Shown in pieces: positions 35,472 to 44,289 of a stretch of 51,693 nt of DNA (positions are counted from its first letter, which is position 1; each line of letters starts with the position of its first letter). The DNA lies in NCBI RefSeq assembly GCF_030708455.1, contig NZ_JAUYWF010000015.1, positions 1 to 51,693 on the forward strand, in the 5' to 3' direction. The position numbers were made by a program, and so were the translations under genes. Under the pieces are notes generated by a model. The model did no database searches, was not told the DNA's origin, and saw only the letters and a program-made list of their open reading frames with translations. Origin of the DNA: Halomonas sp. SSL-5. GTDB taxonomy: Bacteria; Pseudomonadota; Gammaproteobacteria; Pseudomonadales; Halomonadaceae.

Positions 35472-37154
35472 TTGTCCCGACCCTCCAGCGGTGGCCTGCC
35501 CGCCCTATCGCGCCGGCTGATTCCCTCCCTCACCCCCTGGACCGCCCTGCTGCTCGGGGTAGCCCTGATCGTGGCGATGCCGGTGCTGGCGGTGCTGGCG
35601 CATATCCTGATGCCCTCCGGCGGCGTCTGGCAGCACCTGGCCAGCACGGTGCTACCGCGCTACCTGACCAATACCCTGTTCCTGGTGGTCACGGTGGGTC
35701 TCGGCACCCTGGTGATCGGCACCGGCACGGCCTGGCTGGTGGTGATGTGCCGCTTCCCGGGGCGACGGCTGTTCGAGTGGGCACTGCTGCTGCCGCTGGC
35801 CGTACCCACCTATGTGATCGCCTATGCCTACACCGACTTCCTGCAGTTCTCGGGCCCCCTGCAGGGCTGGCTGCGCGACCTGTTCGGCTGGCGCTTCGGC
35901 GACTACTGGTTTCCCGAGGTGCGCTCACTGGGCGGGGCGGCGACGCTGATCACCCTGGTGCTCTACCCCTATGTCTACATGCTCGCTCGCGCCTCCTTCA
36001 TGGAGCAGTCGGTGTGCATGCTGGACGTGGGACGCACCCTGGGGCGGGGCCCCTGGCAGCTGTTTCGCAGCGTGGCCATCCCGCTGTCGCGTCCCGCCCT
36101 GGTGGGCGGCGTATCGCTGGTGCTGATGGAGACCCTGAACGAGTTCGGCGCGGTGCAGTACTTCGGCGTGGATACCTTCACCACCGGCATCTATCGCACC
36201 TGGTTCGGCCTCGGCGAGCAGGTCGCCGCCGCCCAGCTGGCCGCCTGCCTGCTGGCCTTCGTGATCGCCCTGGTGCTGCTGGAGCGCTGGTCGCGGGGCA
36301 AGCGGCGCTACTTCCACACCTCCAGCCGCTACCAGCAGCTGCCGGAGTTCCGGCTCGGCGGCTGGGCCTCGGCGGGCGCCTTCCTGGCCTGCCTGCTGCC
36401 GATCCTGGGCGGTTTCCTGATTCCCAGCGGCATCCTCACCGAGCTGGCCATCACACAGGGAGACTCGCTGTTCGGCACCGCCTTCATCGGCTATGCCCGC
36501 AACAGCCTGGTGCTGGCCGCCATCGCCGCGCTGATCGCGGTGACCCTGGCGGTGGTGCTCAGCTACGGGGTGCGCCTCAACGATACCCGGCTGACCCGCA
36601 CCGCCACGCGGATCTCGGCCATGGGCTACGCGATCCCGGGTTCGGTGGTGGCGGTGGGCATCCTGATCCCCTTCGCCTGGCTGGACAACACCATCAATAC
36701 CTGGTGGCTTGAGTCCCGCGGCGAGGTGATCGGGCTGATCTTCAGCGGTTCGGCGTTCATCCTGATCTACGCCTACGTGGTGCGCTTCCTGGCGGTGTCG
36801 TTCAATGCCGTGGAGGCCAGCCTGGGCAAGGTGACCCCGAGCATGGACGCCGCCTCACGCACCCTGGGCCAGACTGCCACCGGCACCCTCAAGCGGGTGC
36901 ACACCCCGATCATGCGCGGCAGCCTGCTGGCGGCCTGCATCCTGGTCTTCGTGGATGTGATGAAGGAGCTGCCGGCGACCATCATCCTGCGCCCCTTCAA
37001 CTTCGATACCCTGGCGGTGCGGGCTCACAGCCTGGCGGCCGACGAGCGGCTCGCCGAGGCGTCGACGGCCTCACTGACCATCGTGGTCGTAGGCATAGTG
37101 CCGGTGATCCTGCTCAGCCTGGCCATGCGCCGCTCGCGCCCCGGCGGAACGTGA
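35472..37154 (+). CDS. fbpB: ferric iron ABC transporter permease (FbpB/SfuB type)
   Basis: A 560-residue inner-membrane permease with two homologous halves of about six helices each, each carrying an EAA-like loop (for instance DVGRTLGRGPWQLFRSVAIP and DAASRTLGQTATGTLKRVHT). This is the pattern of FbpB/SfuB. ATIILRPFNFDTLAVRAHSL is strongly typical of iron permeases. A TTG start at 35472 is chosen because AAGGAG lies seven bases before it; no ATG fits. Its last 84 bases overlap the convergent ATPase gene. Confidence 0.88.
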   Translation: MSRPSSGGLPALSRRLIPSLTPWTALLLGVALIVAMPVLAVLAHILMPSGGVWQHLASTVLPRYLTNTLFLVVTVGLGTLVIGTGTAWLVVMCRFPGRRLFEWALLLPLAVPTYVIAYAYTDFLQFSGPLQGWLRDLFGWRFGDYWFPEVRSLGGAATLITLVLYPYVYMLARASFMEQSVCMLDVGRTLGRGPWQLFRSVAIPLSRPALVGGVSLVLMETLNEFGAVQYFGVDTFTTGIYRTWFGLGEQVAAAQLAACLLAFVIALVLLERWSRGKRRYFHTSSRYQQLPEFRLGGWASAGAFLACLLPILGGFLIPSGILTELAITQGDSLFGTAFIGYARNSLVLAAIAALIAVTLAVVLSYGVRLNDTRLTRTATRISAMGYAIPGSVVAVGILIPFAWLDNTINTWWLESRGEVIGLIFSGSAFILIYAYVVRFLAVSFNAVEASLGKVTPSMDAASRTLGQTATGTLKRVHTPIMRGSLLAACILVFVDVMKELPATIILRPFNFDTLAVRAHSLAADERLAEASTASLTIVVVGIVPVILLSLAMRRSRPGGT

Positions 37155-38243
37155 GGGGAAGACGAACACCTGGGAGGGGTCCAGCCGCAGGGTCACGGGC
37201 TGGCCCTCAGCGGGCAGGAAGACGCCCGGCACCCGGGCATGGATATGCGCCTCTTCACCGTCGGAAGCATGGGCGCAGATATGCAGCAGGCTGCTGCGCC
37301 CGAGCAGCTTGGCCATGACGATATGGCTGTGGCTATGCGCCTGGGCCGGCGCATCCAGCGCCGCCACCTGCAGTGCCTCCGGGCGCACCAGCACCCGGGC
37401 GGTGCTGCCCTCGGCCAGCCAGCCGGCGTCCACTGCACCCACCGGCGTCAGCACCTGGCCGTCGCGGACCTCGCCGGAGAGCTCGTTGACCTCACCGAAG
37501 AAGGTCACCACAAAGGGATCGCTGGGGTTGCAGTAGAGCTCCCGCGGTGTGCCCACCTGAACGATATGGCCATCGCGCATCAGGGCGATGCGGTCGGCCA
37601 TGAACATCGCCTCCTCCGGATCGTGGGTCACCAGCAGGGTGGCGGCCCCGACCTTCTTGAGCACGTGCAGGGTGTCATCACGGATCTGGTCGCGCAGGCG
37701 CGCATCGAGACTGGAGAAGGGCTCGTCGAGCAGCATCAGGTGCGGCTCGGGTGCCAGGGCGCGGGCCAGGGCCACGCGCTGCTGCTGACCGCCGGACAGC
37801 ATGTGCGGATAGCTCTCGGCATGAGCCGCCATGCCCAGCTGTTCGAGCAGCGTCAGGGCGCGCCGACGGCGCTCCCCCACCGGCAGGTGCTTGAGCCCAA
37901 AGGTGACGTTCTCCAGCACCGAGAGGTGGGGGAAGAGTGCGGAGTCCTGGAAGGCCAGGCCGACACTGCGCTTCTCGGGCGGCAGATGACGCCCACCGAA
38001 GCGCGCCACCTCCTCGCCTTCCAGGGCCACACGCCCCTGCTGCAGGGTCTCGAGACCGGCCGCGATGCGCAGCAAGGTGGTCTTGCCGCAGCCCGAAGGG
38101 CCCAGCAGGCAGACCACCTCGCCCGGCAGCACTTCAAGATCGATGCCCTTCACCACCTCGTGCCTGCCGAAGGCATGGTGGATGCCCTGCATCGAGAGTG
38201 CCGGGGCGAGGGAGGCGAGCGGTTGTTGCAGATTCTGGTTCAT
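37071..38243 (-). CDS. fbpC: ferric iron ABC transporter ATPase (FbpC type)
   Basis: A 390-residue ABC ATPase. Walker A GPSGCGKTTLLR, Q-loop LAFQDSALFP, signature LSGGQQQRVALARAL, Walker B LMLLDEPFSSLD and switch His in VTHDPEEAMF are intact. The C-terminal regulatory domain (about 240-365) is of the FbpC/CysA kind. After SQVFVFPS, where most relatives end, there are about 25 extra residues, rich in His and Asp, encoded in the part that overlaps fbpB. Divergent from fbpA, 220 bases away. Confidence 0.92.
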   Translation of the reverse strand: MNQNLQQPLASLAPALSMQGIHHAFGRHEVVKGIDLEVLPGEVVCLLGPSGCGKTTLLRIAAGLETLQQGRVALEGEEVARFGGRHLPPEKRSVGLAFQDSALFPHLSVLENVTFGLKHLPVGERRRRALTLLEQLGMAAHAESYPHMLSGGQQQRVALARALAPEPHLMLLDEPFSSLDARLRDQIRDDTLHVLKKVGAATLLVTHDPEEAMFMADRIALMRDGHIVQVGTPRELYCNPSDPFVVTFFGEVNELSGEVRDGQVLTPVGAVDAGWLAEGSTARVLVRPEALQVAALDAPAQAHSHSHIVMAKLLGRSSLLHICAHASDGEEAHIHARVPGVFLPAEGQPVTLRLDPSQVFVFPSRSAGARAAHGQAEQDHRHYAYDHDGQ

Positions 38244-38407
38244 GTGGCCCTCGACGTCGTGTCGGTGGAGTTGTCCTCATCATAACCGATCGTGAGCGCT
38301 AATGCGTTTGAAAGCGACTCGCATTCAGCGGATTACCTGCTCCAGCGCAAGGAATCTTCACACGACCACTTGACGTCGCCGATGTGCAGGGCTTCAATAG
38401 GCGTGTC

Positions 38408-38426
38408 AATAATGCAACGTATTATC
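38408..38426. promoter_or_regulatory. Fur-box-like site between fbpC and fbpA
   Basis: AATAATGCAACGTATTATC matches the 19-base Fur consensus GATAATGATAATCATTATC at 13 positions, with the symmetric arms conserved. It lies 38 bases before fbpA. A second looser dyad, AATGCG (38300-38305) and CGCATT (38319-38324), is nearer to fbpC. Both would fit iron repression of the divergent genes. Confidence 0.6.
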
Positions 38427-38463
38427 ATTCCACTAAGCCACTCACCCAGGAACCACAGAGGTC

Positions 38464-39495
38464 ATGATGATCAAGCACGCTCGTCTCGCCGCTCCCATCG
38501 CCGTCGCGCTGGCCGGCTCCGCCTTCGCTACCGCCGTCTCCGCCGACGAGCTGAACATCTACTCGGCGCGCCACTACGACTCCGATGAGGCCCTCTACCA
38601 GGCCTTCACCGAGGAGACCGGCATCGAGGTCAACCTGCTGGAAGGTGATTCGGATCAGCTGATCGAACGCATCACCCGCGAGGGCGTGGCCAGCCCCGCC
38701 GACGTGATGATCACCGTGGACGCCGGCCGTCTGTGGCGCGCCGAACAGGAGGGCGTGTTCCAGGCTGTCGACTCCGAGGTGCTGAACGAGCGCCTGCCGG
38801 AGGCCATGCGCCACCCCGAGGGGCTGTGGTTCGGCTTCAGCCAGCGTGCCCGCGCCATCTTCTATGACCGCGAGAGCTTCGACCCGAGCCAGATCGGCAG
38901 CTACGAGGAGCTCGCCGACCCGAAATTCGAGGGGGAGGTGTGCATCCGTTCCTCGAACAATATCTACAACCAGTCGCTGCTCGCCTCGCTGGTCGAGCAT
39001 CACGGCGCCGAGGGTGCCGAGGAGTGGGCCCAGGGCGTGGTAGCCAACATGGCCCGCGACCCGGCGGGTGGCGACACCGACCAGATCAAGGGCGTGGCCA
39101 ACGGCGAGTGCGACCTGGCGGTGGCCAACCACTACTACTACGTGCGCCTACTGCACTCCGACGACGAGGCGGATCGCGAGGTGGCCCGCCGGGTCGGCGT
39201 GATGTTCCCCAACCAGGACGGCCGCGGCACCCATATCAACGTCGGCGGCGCCGGCGTGGTCGAGGGCGCCCCGAACCGCGACAACGCCGTGCGCTTCCTG
39301 GAGTTCCTGGCCTCCGACACCGCCCAGGAGATCTTCGCCAACGGCAACTACGAGTTCCCGGTGGTGGCGAACGTGAAGAAGAACCCGGTACTGGAGTCCT
39401 GGGGCAACTTCAAGAAGGACAGCCTCAACATCAGCAAGCTGGGCGAGAACAACCCCGAGGCCATTCGGATCTTCGATCGCGTCGGCTGGCGCTAA
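38464..39495 (+). CDS. fbpA: ferric iron ABC transporter binding protein (FbpA/FutA type)
   Basis: A 343-residue periplasmic iron-binding protein with a signal peptide ending VSA before DELNIYSARHYDSDE. Tyr-rich iron site candidates are in LAVANHYYYVRLL, and GDSDQLIERI plus FGFSQRARAIFYDRESFDPS are typical of the FutA/FbpA subfamily. The start at 38464 (or the adjacent ATG at 38467) follows GAGG. It is transcribed away from fbpC and has its own terminator. Together with fbpB and fbpC it would import Fe3+. Confidence 0.92.
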   Translation: MMIKHARLAAPIAVALAGSAFATAVSADELNIYSARHYDSDEALYQAFTEETGIEVNLLEGDSDQLIERITREGVASPADVMITVDAGRLWRAEQEGVFQAVDSEVLNERLPEAMRHPEGLWFGFSQRARAIFYDRESFDPSQIGSYEELADPKFEGEVCIRSSNNIYNQSLLASLVEHHGAEGAEEWAQGVVANMARDPAGGDTDQIKGVANGECDLAVANHYYYVRLLHSDDEADREVARRVGVMFPNQDGRGTHINVGGAGVVEGAPNRDNAVRFLEFLASDTAQEIFANGNYEFPVVANVKKNPVLESWGNFKKDSLNISKLGENNPEAIRIFDRVGWR

Positions 39496-39518
39496 GCCTT
39501 TCGGCCCTCGCTTCAACC

Positions 39519-39553
39519 AGAAACGCCACCGCAGCCGCGGTGGCGTTTCTTTA
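39519..39553 (+). terminator. rho-independent terminator of fbpA
   Basis: AGAAACGCCACCGC at 39519-39532 and its complement at 39537-39550 form a perfect 14-base stem with loop AGCC, followed by TTTA. Confidence 0.88.
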
Positions 39554-39614
39554 TGGTGCATCGCAAATTGGCGTGAGTTAATACGGCAGAGAGTGGCTCA
39601 GGCCGGGTTTTATG

Positions 39615-39658
39615 GTGGGAGGCCGGGTTCCCCGGGCGATGGAGGCCGCAGGCCTCCC
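39615..39658 (+). repeat. REP-like element, first half of an inverted pair
   Basis: GTGGGAGGCCGGGTTCCCCG then GGCGATGGAGGCCGCAGGCC and TCCC. The hairpins CCGGG..CCCGG and GAGGCC..GGCCTC sit in the same places as in the copy at 14991. Confidence 0.75.
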
Positions 39659-39692
39659 GGCGAGGATTGCCATGTTCACCCGGTACCACCAG

Positions 39693-39735
39693 GGCGCCTG
39701 TCGGCGCCATTCGCCCGGCCGAGCCGGCCTCCCAC
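39693..39735 (-). repeat. REP-like element, second half of an inverted pair
   Basis: On the minus strand, GTGGGAGGCCGGCTCGGCCG then GGCGAATGGCGCCGACAGGC and GCC. It is the same element as at 39615 in opposite orientation, 34 bases away. The second hairpin (GGCGCC..GGCGCC) differs in sequence but is kept in structure. Confidence 0.75.
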
Positions 39736-39774
39736 AGGAGCGCTGCACGCCAAGGGCGAAGGCGAGCTTGGTGG

Positions 39775-42549
39775 TCAATGCGCCTCGTCCCAATTGGCCC
39801 CACTCTCGGCCTCGACGATCAGCGGCACGCTGAGCTCGGCGGCGGCCTGCATGCGCGCCTTCACCTGCTCGATAAAGGCCTCGACCTGGGCCTCGGCCAC
39901 CTCGAACACCAGTTCGTCGTGGACCTGCATCACCATCCAGGCGTCCATCTCGCCCTCCTCCAGCCAGGCGGCCACCTCGATCATGGCGCGCTTGATGATA
40001 TCCGCGGCGGTGCCCTGCATGGGGGCGTTGATGGCGGTGCGCTCGGCGCCCTGGCGTCGAGCGCGGTTCTGGGAGCGGATCTCCGGCAGGTAGAGCCGCC
40101 GGCCGAACACCGTCTCGACGAAGCCATCCTCGGCGGCCTGGGCGCGGATGCGCTCCATGTAGCGGGCCACCCCGGGGTAGCGGTCGAAGTAGCGCTCGAT
40201 CCAGGTCTGGGCCTGGTTGCGCTCGATATGCAGCTGCCGCGACAGCCCCCAGGCACTCATGCCGTAGATCAGCCCGAAGTTGATCGCCTTGGCGCTGCGC
40301 CGCTGATCCCCCGAGACCTTGTCGAGCGCCACCCCGAACACCTCCGCGGCGGTGGCGGCGTGGATGTCACGCCCCTCGGCGAAGGCCTCGAGCAGCCCCC
40401 TGTCCTCGGAGAGATGGGCCATGATGCGCAGCTCGATCTGGGAGTAGTCGGCGGCGACGATGCGATAGCCCGGCCGGGCGATGAAGGCCTGCCTGATTTT
40501 TCTTCCTTCCTCGGTCCTGATCGGGATGTTCTGCAGGTTGGGGTCGCTGGAGGAGAGCCGCCCGGTGGCGGTGACCGCCTGATGGTAGCTGGTGTGCAGC
40601 CGGCCGGTTGCCTTGTTGACCAGTCGCGGCAGCTTGTCGGTGTAGGTGGACTTGAGCTTGGCCAGGCCGCGGTGTTCCATGATCACCTTGGGCAGCGGAT
40701 AGTCCAGCGCCAGCTCCTCGAGTACCGCCTCGGCGGTGGAGGGCGCCCCCTTGGGGGTCTTCTTGATCACCGGGATCTTCTGCTCCTCGAAGAGGATCTG
40801 GCCGAGCTGCTTGGGCGAGCCCAGGTTGAACTCGCGGCCGGCGAGCTCGTGGGCACGCGCCTCCAGCTCGTTGATCCTCACCTCGAGATCACGACTCTGG
40901 TCATGCAGGCGCTGAGGGTCCAGGGCCACGCCGGTCAGCTCCATCTGCGACAGCACCGGGATCAGCGGCAGCTCGATCGCCTCCAGCACCTCGGCGAGCC
41001 GACCCTCGGCCTCGACGCGGGGCCGCAGCTCCTGATGCAGGCGCAGGGTGATGTCGACGTCCTCGCAGGCGTAGGGCGCGGCCTGCTCCAGGGCCACCTG
41101 GTTGAAGGTGAGCTGTTTGGCGCCCTTGCCGGCGATCTCCTCGAAGGAGATGGTCTTCTCGCCCAGGTACTTGAGCGCCAGGGAGTCCATGTCGTGGCGG
41201 GTGGCGGTGGAGTCGAGCACATAGGACTCCAGCATGGTGTCCTGAAGCGGCCCGGCCACCCGGATGCCGTAGCCGGCCAGCACCGAGATATCGTACTTGA
41301 GGTTCTGGCCGATCTTGGTCCTGCTGCCATCCTCGAGCAGCGGTTTGAGGGCGGCGAGCACGGCGGCGCGGTCGAGCTGGTCGGGGGCGTCCAGGTAGTC
41401 GTGGGCCAGCGGGATATAGGCGGCCTCCCCCGCTTCCAGCGCAAGCCCCACGCCGACGATCTGCGCCTCCATGTAGCTCAAGCTGGTGGTCTCCAGGTCG
41501 AAGCAGAAGGCGTCTGCCGCCCTCAGCCGCTCGAGCCAGGCGTCCAGCTCGGCCTGTTCGAGGATGACGTGATCCTCGCGGTTCGACGCGCCATTGCCGA
41601 GGGCCTCACCTTCCTCGCCGTCGGCATCCGGAGTCGCCGTGCCACCGGCGACGTCATCCACGCCTTCGTCACTGCCCTCCAGCAACTCGGCGAGCCAGGC
41701 CCGGAACTCCAGCCGGCGATAGAGCTCGAGCAGCGCCGCGCGGTCGGGATGGGCGATGTCCAGGTCGTCGAGCCCCACCGGCAGCTCGCAGTCGGTCTTG
41801 ATGGTGGCCAATTGGTACGAGAGGAAGGCCTGGTCGCGGTGCTCCTCGAGCTTCTTCGGCAGCGTCTTGGCGCCGCGGAACCCCAGCGCCTTGACCCTCT
41901 CCAGGTCGGCATAGATGGCATCGAGCCCTCCCTCCATGCCCTGCAGCAGCCCGAGTGCCGTCTTCTCGCCGACCCCCGGCACGCCGGGGATGTTGTCCAC
42001 CTTGTCCCCCATCAGCGCCAGGAAATCGATGATCAGCGCAGGCGGCAGACCGAACTTCTCCTTCACCCCCGCCACGTCGAGGGTCTCATCCTTCATGGTG
42101 TTGACCAGGGTGATATGGGCGTTGACCAGCTGGGCCATGTCCTTGTCGCCGGTGGAGATCACCGCGTCGCGCCCCGCCTCGGTGGCCTGGCGGGCCAGGG
42201 TGCCGATGACGTCGTCGGCCTCGACCCCCTCGATGCAGAGCAGCGGCAGGCCCAGCGCCTTCACGCAGTCGTGCAGCGGCTGCACCTGGTCGCGCAGGTC
42301 ATCCGGCATCGGTGGGCGCTGGGCCTTGTACTCCTCGAACAGCTCGTCGCGGAAGGTCTTGCCCGGGGCGTCGAAGACCACCGCCATGGGGCTGTCGGGG
42401 TAGTCCTTGATCAGCCGCTTGAGCATGTTGAGCACGCCCTTGATCGCCCCGGTGGGCAGGCCCTCGGAGGTGGTCAGCGGCGGCAGGGCGTGGAAGGCCC
42501 GATAGAGGTAGGAGGAACCGTCGACGAGAACGATGGGAGTATCGGCCAT
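39775..42549 (-). CDS. polA: DNA polymerase I
   Basis: A 924-residue polymerase for Okazaki fragment processing and repair. Domains: 5' nuclease (about 1-290; [16 protein letters not shown]), 3'-5' proofreading exonuclease (about 330-520, with the Asp/Glu pair in [11 protein letters not shown], so it should be active) and polymerase (about 540-924) with motif [17 protein letters not shown], motif B region [20 protein letters not shown] and motif [12 protein letters not shown]. The length fits E. coli Pol I. ATG 42549 ([12 protein letters not shown]) is chosen; upstream ATG 42561 and 42591 are possible. Confidence 0.96.
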   Translation of the reverse strand: MADTPIVLVDGSSYLYRAFHALPPLTTSEGLPTGAIKGVLNMLKRLIKDYPDSPMAVVFDAPGKTFRDELFEEYKAQRPPMPDDLRDQVQPLHDCVKALGLPLLCIEGVEADDVIGTLARQATEAGRDAVISTGDKDMAQLVNAHITLVNTMKDETLDVAGVKEKFGLPPALIIDFLALMGDKVDNIPGVPGVGEKTALGLLQGMEGGLDAIYADLERVKALGFRGAKTLPKKLEEHRDQAFLSYQLATIKTDCELPVGLDDLDIAHPDRAALLELYRRLEFRAWLAELLEGSDEGVDDVAGGTATPDADGEEGEALGNGASNREDHVILEQAELDAWLERLRAADAFCFDLETTSLSYMEAQIVGVGLALEAGEAAYIPLAHDYLDAPDQLDRAAVLAALKPLLEDGSRTKIGQNLKYDISVLAGYGIRVAGPLQDTMLESYVLDSTATRHDMDSLALKYLGEKTISFEEIAGKGAKQLTFNQVALEQAAPYACEDVDITLRLHQELRPRVEAEGRLAEVLEAIELPLIPVLSQMELTGVALDPQRLHDQSRDLEVRINELEARAHELAGREFNLGSPKQLGQILFEEQKIPVIKKTPKGAPSTAEAVLEELALDYPLPKVIMEHRGLAKLKSTYTDKLPRLVNKATGRLHTSYHQAVTATGRLSSSDPNLQNIPIRTEEGRKIRQAFIARPGYRIVAADYSQIELRIMAHLSEDRGLLEAFAEGRDIHAATAAEVFGVALDKVSGDQRRSAKAINFGLIYGMSAWGLSRQLHIERNQAQTWIERYFDRYPGVARYMERIRAQAAEDGFVETVFGRRLYLPEIRSQNRARRQGAERTAINAPMQGTAADIIKRAMIEVAAWLEEGEMDAWMVMQVHDELVFEVAEAQVEAFIEQVKARMQAAAELSVPLIVEAESGANWDEAH

Positions 42550-42705
42550 GGAGGCATCCATTGCAGCTGGGCGGAAGATGATTCTGGTCAACCATGATAC
42601 GCATTGCGCGGGGGTTTTGCCGCGGGCGGTGGGCGCCAGGCCCGGGACGCCTTACACTGGGGACAGGCACACCATCTCACCGCCCCCGGCGGCCTGGAGG
42701 TCACC

Positions 42706-42999
42706 ATGAACGCCCTTCGCTCGCTTACCGCCCTGCTGCTGGCCGTGGGCCTGACCCTCTCCGCCGCCCTGCCGGCCCTGGCCCAGTCCGACGAGGCGCT
42801 GGCCCCGGACATCACCATCCGTCAGGAGCAGGAACGCATCATCCGCGAGTACCGGGTCAACGGCGAGCTCTACGCCATCGAGATCCGTCCCTCCAGCGGC
42901 CCCTCCTACTATCTGGTCGACCGCGATGGCGACGGCAACTTCGAGCGCCAGGAGGGCGACCGCATCGCCGTGCCCGAATGGGTGCTGAAGACCTTCTGA
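42706..42999 (+). CDS. DUF2782 periplasmic protein
   Basis: A 97-residue secreted protein. The signal peptide (MNALRSLTALLLAVGLTLSA, cleavage near ALA/QS) is followed by a compact domain with ITIRQEQERIIREYRVNGEL and a C-terminal YLVDRDGDGNFERQEGD, which may bind a cation. It lies between polA (divergent) and thrB, as in Pseudomonas. GGAGG is seven bases before the ATG. Function unknown. A long copy of the dispersed element starts 27 bases after its stop. Confidence 0.85.
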   Translation: MNALRSLTALLLAVGLTLSAALPALAQSDEALAPDITIRQEQERIIREYRVNGELYAIEIRPSSGPSYYLVDRDGDGNFERQEGDRIAVPEWVLKTF

Positions 43000-43026
43000 A
43001 CAATGGAAATCGCCATCAACGGTGTA

Positions 43027-43260
43027 GCGAGAGGCGCCGGGGACAGGTCGTAGAGGAGGTCCGAGGACCAGGGGTGAGGAGCACTGCTCCGAACGGGCTG
43101 GCCATGGATGGCCAGCACCGGTCCTGCAAGCGAAGCGGGACGCGAGAGCGCCGCAGGGCCGAGGTAGCGTACAAGGAGGTATTTACAGCGCCTCCTCGAC
43201 GGTCCGGCGCTCCGGGGCCTGTCGCCGGAAAAGCCTCGAGCGGTTCAGTCATCTGGCGGA
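43027..43260 (+). repeat. dispersed structured element, copy E (extended form)
   Basis: Begins GCGAGAGGCGCCGGGGACAG. GACAGG (43042-43047) pairs with CCTGTC (43218-43223) and GAGGAGG (43053-43059) with CCTCCTC (43191-43197). Between them lie extra hairpins absent from B and D, GGAGCA/TGCTCC (43078-43090) and GCTGGCCA/TGGCCAGC (43097-43116). CCGAGGTAGCG of the core and the right-end AGCCTCGAGCGG are kept. It occupies most of the 330-base gap before thrB. Confidence 0.82.
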
Positions 43261-43329
43261 TCGACGAAGCGTGCATCACACTCGCAAGTCGCTACAATAG
43301 GCGGCTTGGCATTCCCGGGTGAGAGACAC

Positions 43330-44289
43330 ATGGCCGTATTCACACCGCTGACCGAGTCCCAGGTCGAGGCTTTCCTGAGCCGCTTCGACGCCGGCTCACT
43401 GGTCTCCCTGGAGGGCGTTCCCGCCGGCACCGAGAACAGCACCTTCTTCGTCACTACCGACCGGCGCGAGCTGGTGCTGACCCTGTTCGAGCAGGGTGAA
43501 CACGAAGAGCTGCCGTTCTTCGTCGACCTGCTCGACTACCTCGACGAGCACCGCCTGCCGGTGCCGGGGCCGCTGCACGACCGCGACGGCGTGGCGCTGC
43601 ACGACCTGGCCGGCAAGCCCACGCTGCTCTTCCCGCGCCTGCCCGGGCGGCACCCGAAGGCCCCCGACCCGGCCCAGTGCCGCGCCCTGGGCGAGGCCCT
43701 GGGCCGCCTGCACCGGGTGTCGAAGCACTTCCCCGGCCACCGCCCCAACCCCCGCGACCTCCACTGGCTGCTGCCCATGCACCACAAGGTGCTGGCCTAC
43801 CTCGCCCCCGAGGACCAGACGCTGATGAAGGACGAGGTGGAGACCTACCAGGGGTTCTTCGGCAATGGTCCCGAACTGCCCCAAGGGGCCCTGCACGGCG
43901 ACCTGTTCCGTGACAACACCCTGTTCGAGGGCGAGCGCCTGGGCGGCCTCATCGATTTCTACAACGGCTGCACCGGCGACCTGCTGTTCGACCTGGCCAT
44001 CGTCATCAACGACTGGGCCAGCGACGCGGACGGCCGCCTGAATGCCGAGCGCCACGACGCCATCATCGCCGCCTACCAGGCACACCGTCCGCTGACCGCC
44101 GCCGAGCGCGACGCCTGGCCGATGATGCTGCGCATGACCGCCCTGCGCTACTGGCTCTCGCGCCTGCTGGTGATCTACGTGGATCCGCCGGCGCATGACC
44201 TCACCCCCCATGACCCCGAGCGGTTCCACACCATCCTCAAGGCGCGCATCGATCACGCTGCGCTGCCCCTGCCGGAGGCAGATTCATGA
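43330..44289 (+). CDS. thrB: homoserine kinase, ThrB2 type
   Basis: A 319-residue kinase of the APH-like homoserine kinase type, phosphorylating homoserine in threonine synthesis. It begins MAVFTPLTESQVEAFLSRFD, as in Pseudomonas ThrB. LHGDLFRDNTLFEGERLGGL is the catalytic loop (His, Asp, Asn) and LIDFYNGCTGDLLFDLAIVI contains the metal-binding Asp. ATG 43330 is preferred to 43306. The TGA overlaps the speA ATG (ATGA at 44286-44289). Its upstream region is copy E of the dispersed element. Confidence 0.93.
   Translation: MAVFTPLTESQVEAFLSRFDAGSLVSLEGVPAGTENSTFFVTTDRRELVLTLFEQGEHEELPFFVDLLDYLDEHRLPVPGPLHDRDGVALHDLAGKPTLLFPRLPGRHPKAPDPAQCRALGEALGRLHRVSKHFPGHRPNPRDLHWLLPMHHKVLAYLAPEDQTLMKDEVETYQGFFGNGPELPQGALHGDLFRDNTLFEGERLGGLIDFYNGCTGDLLFDLAIVINDWASDADGRLNAERHDAIIAAYQAHRPLTAAERDAWPMMLRMTALRYWLSRLLVIYVDPPAHDLTPHDPERFHTILKARIDHAALPLPEADS

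Noticed and set aside
39667..42597. A 976-codon plus-strand frame opposite polA
   Set aside because: PolA polymerase and exonuclease motifs are clear on the minus strand; the opposite frame has no domain pattern.
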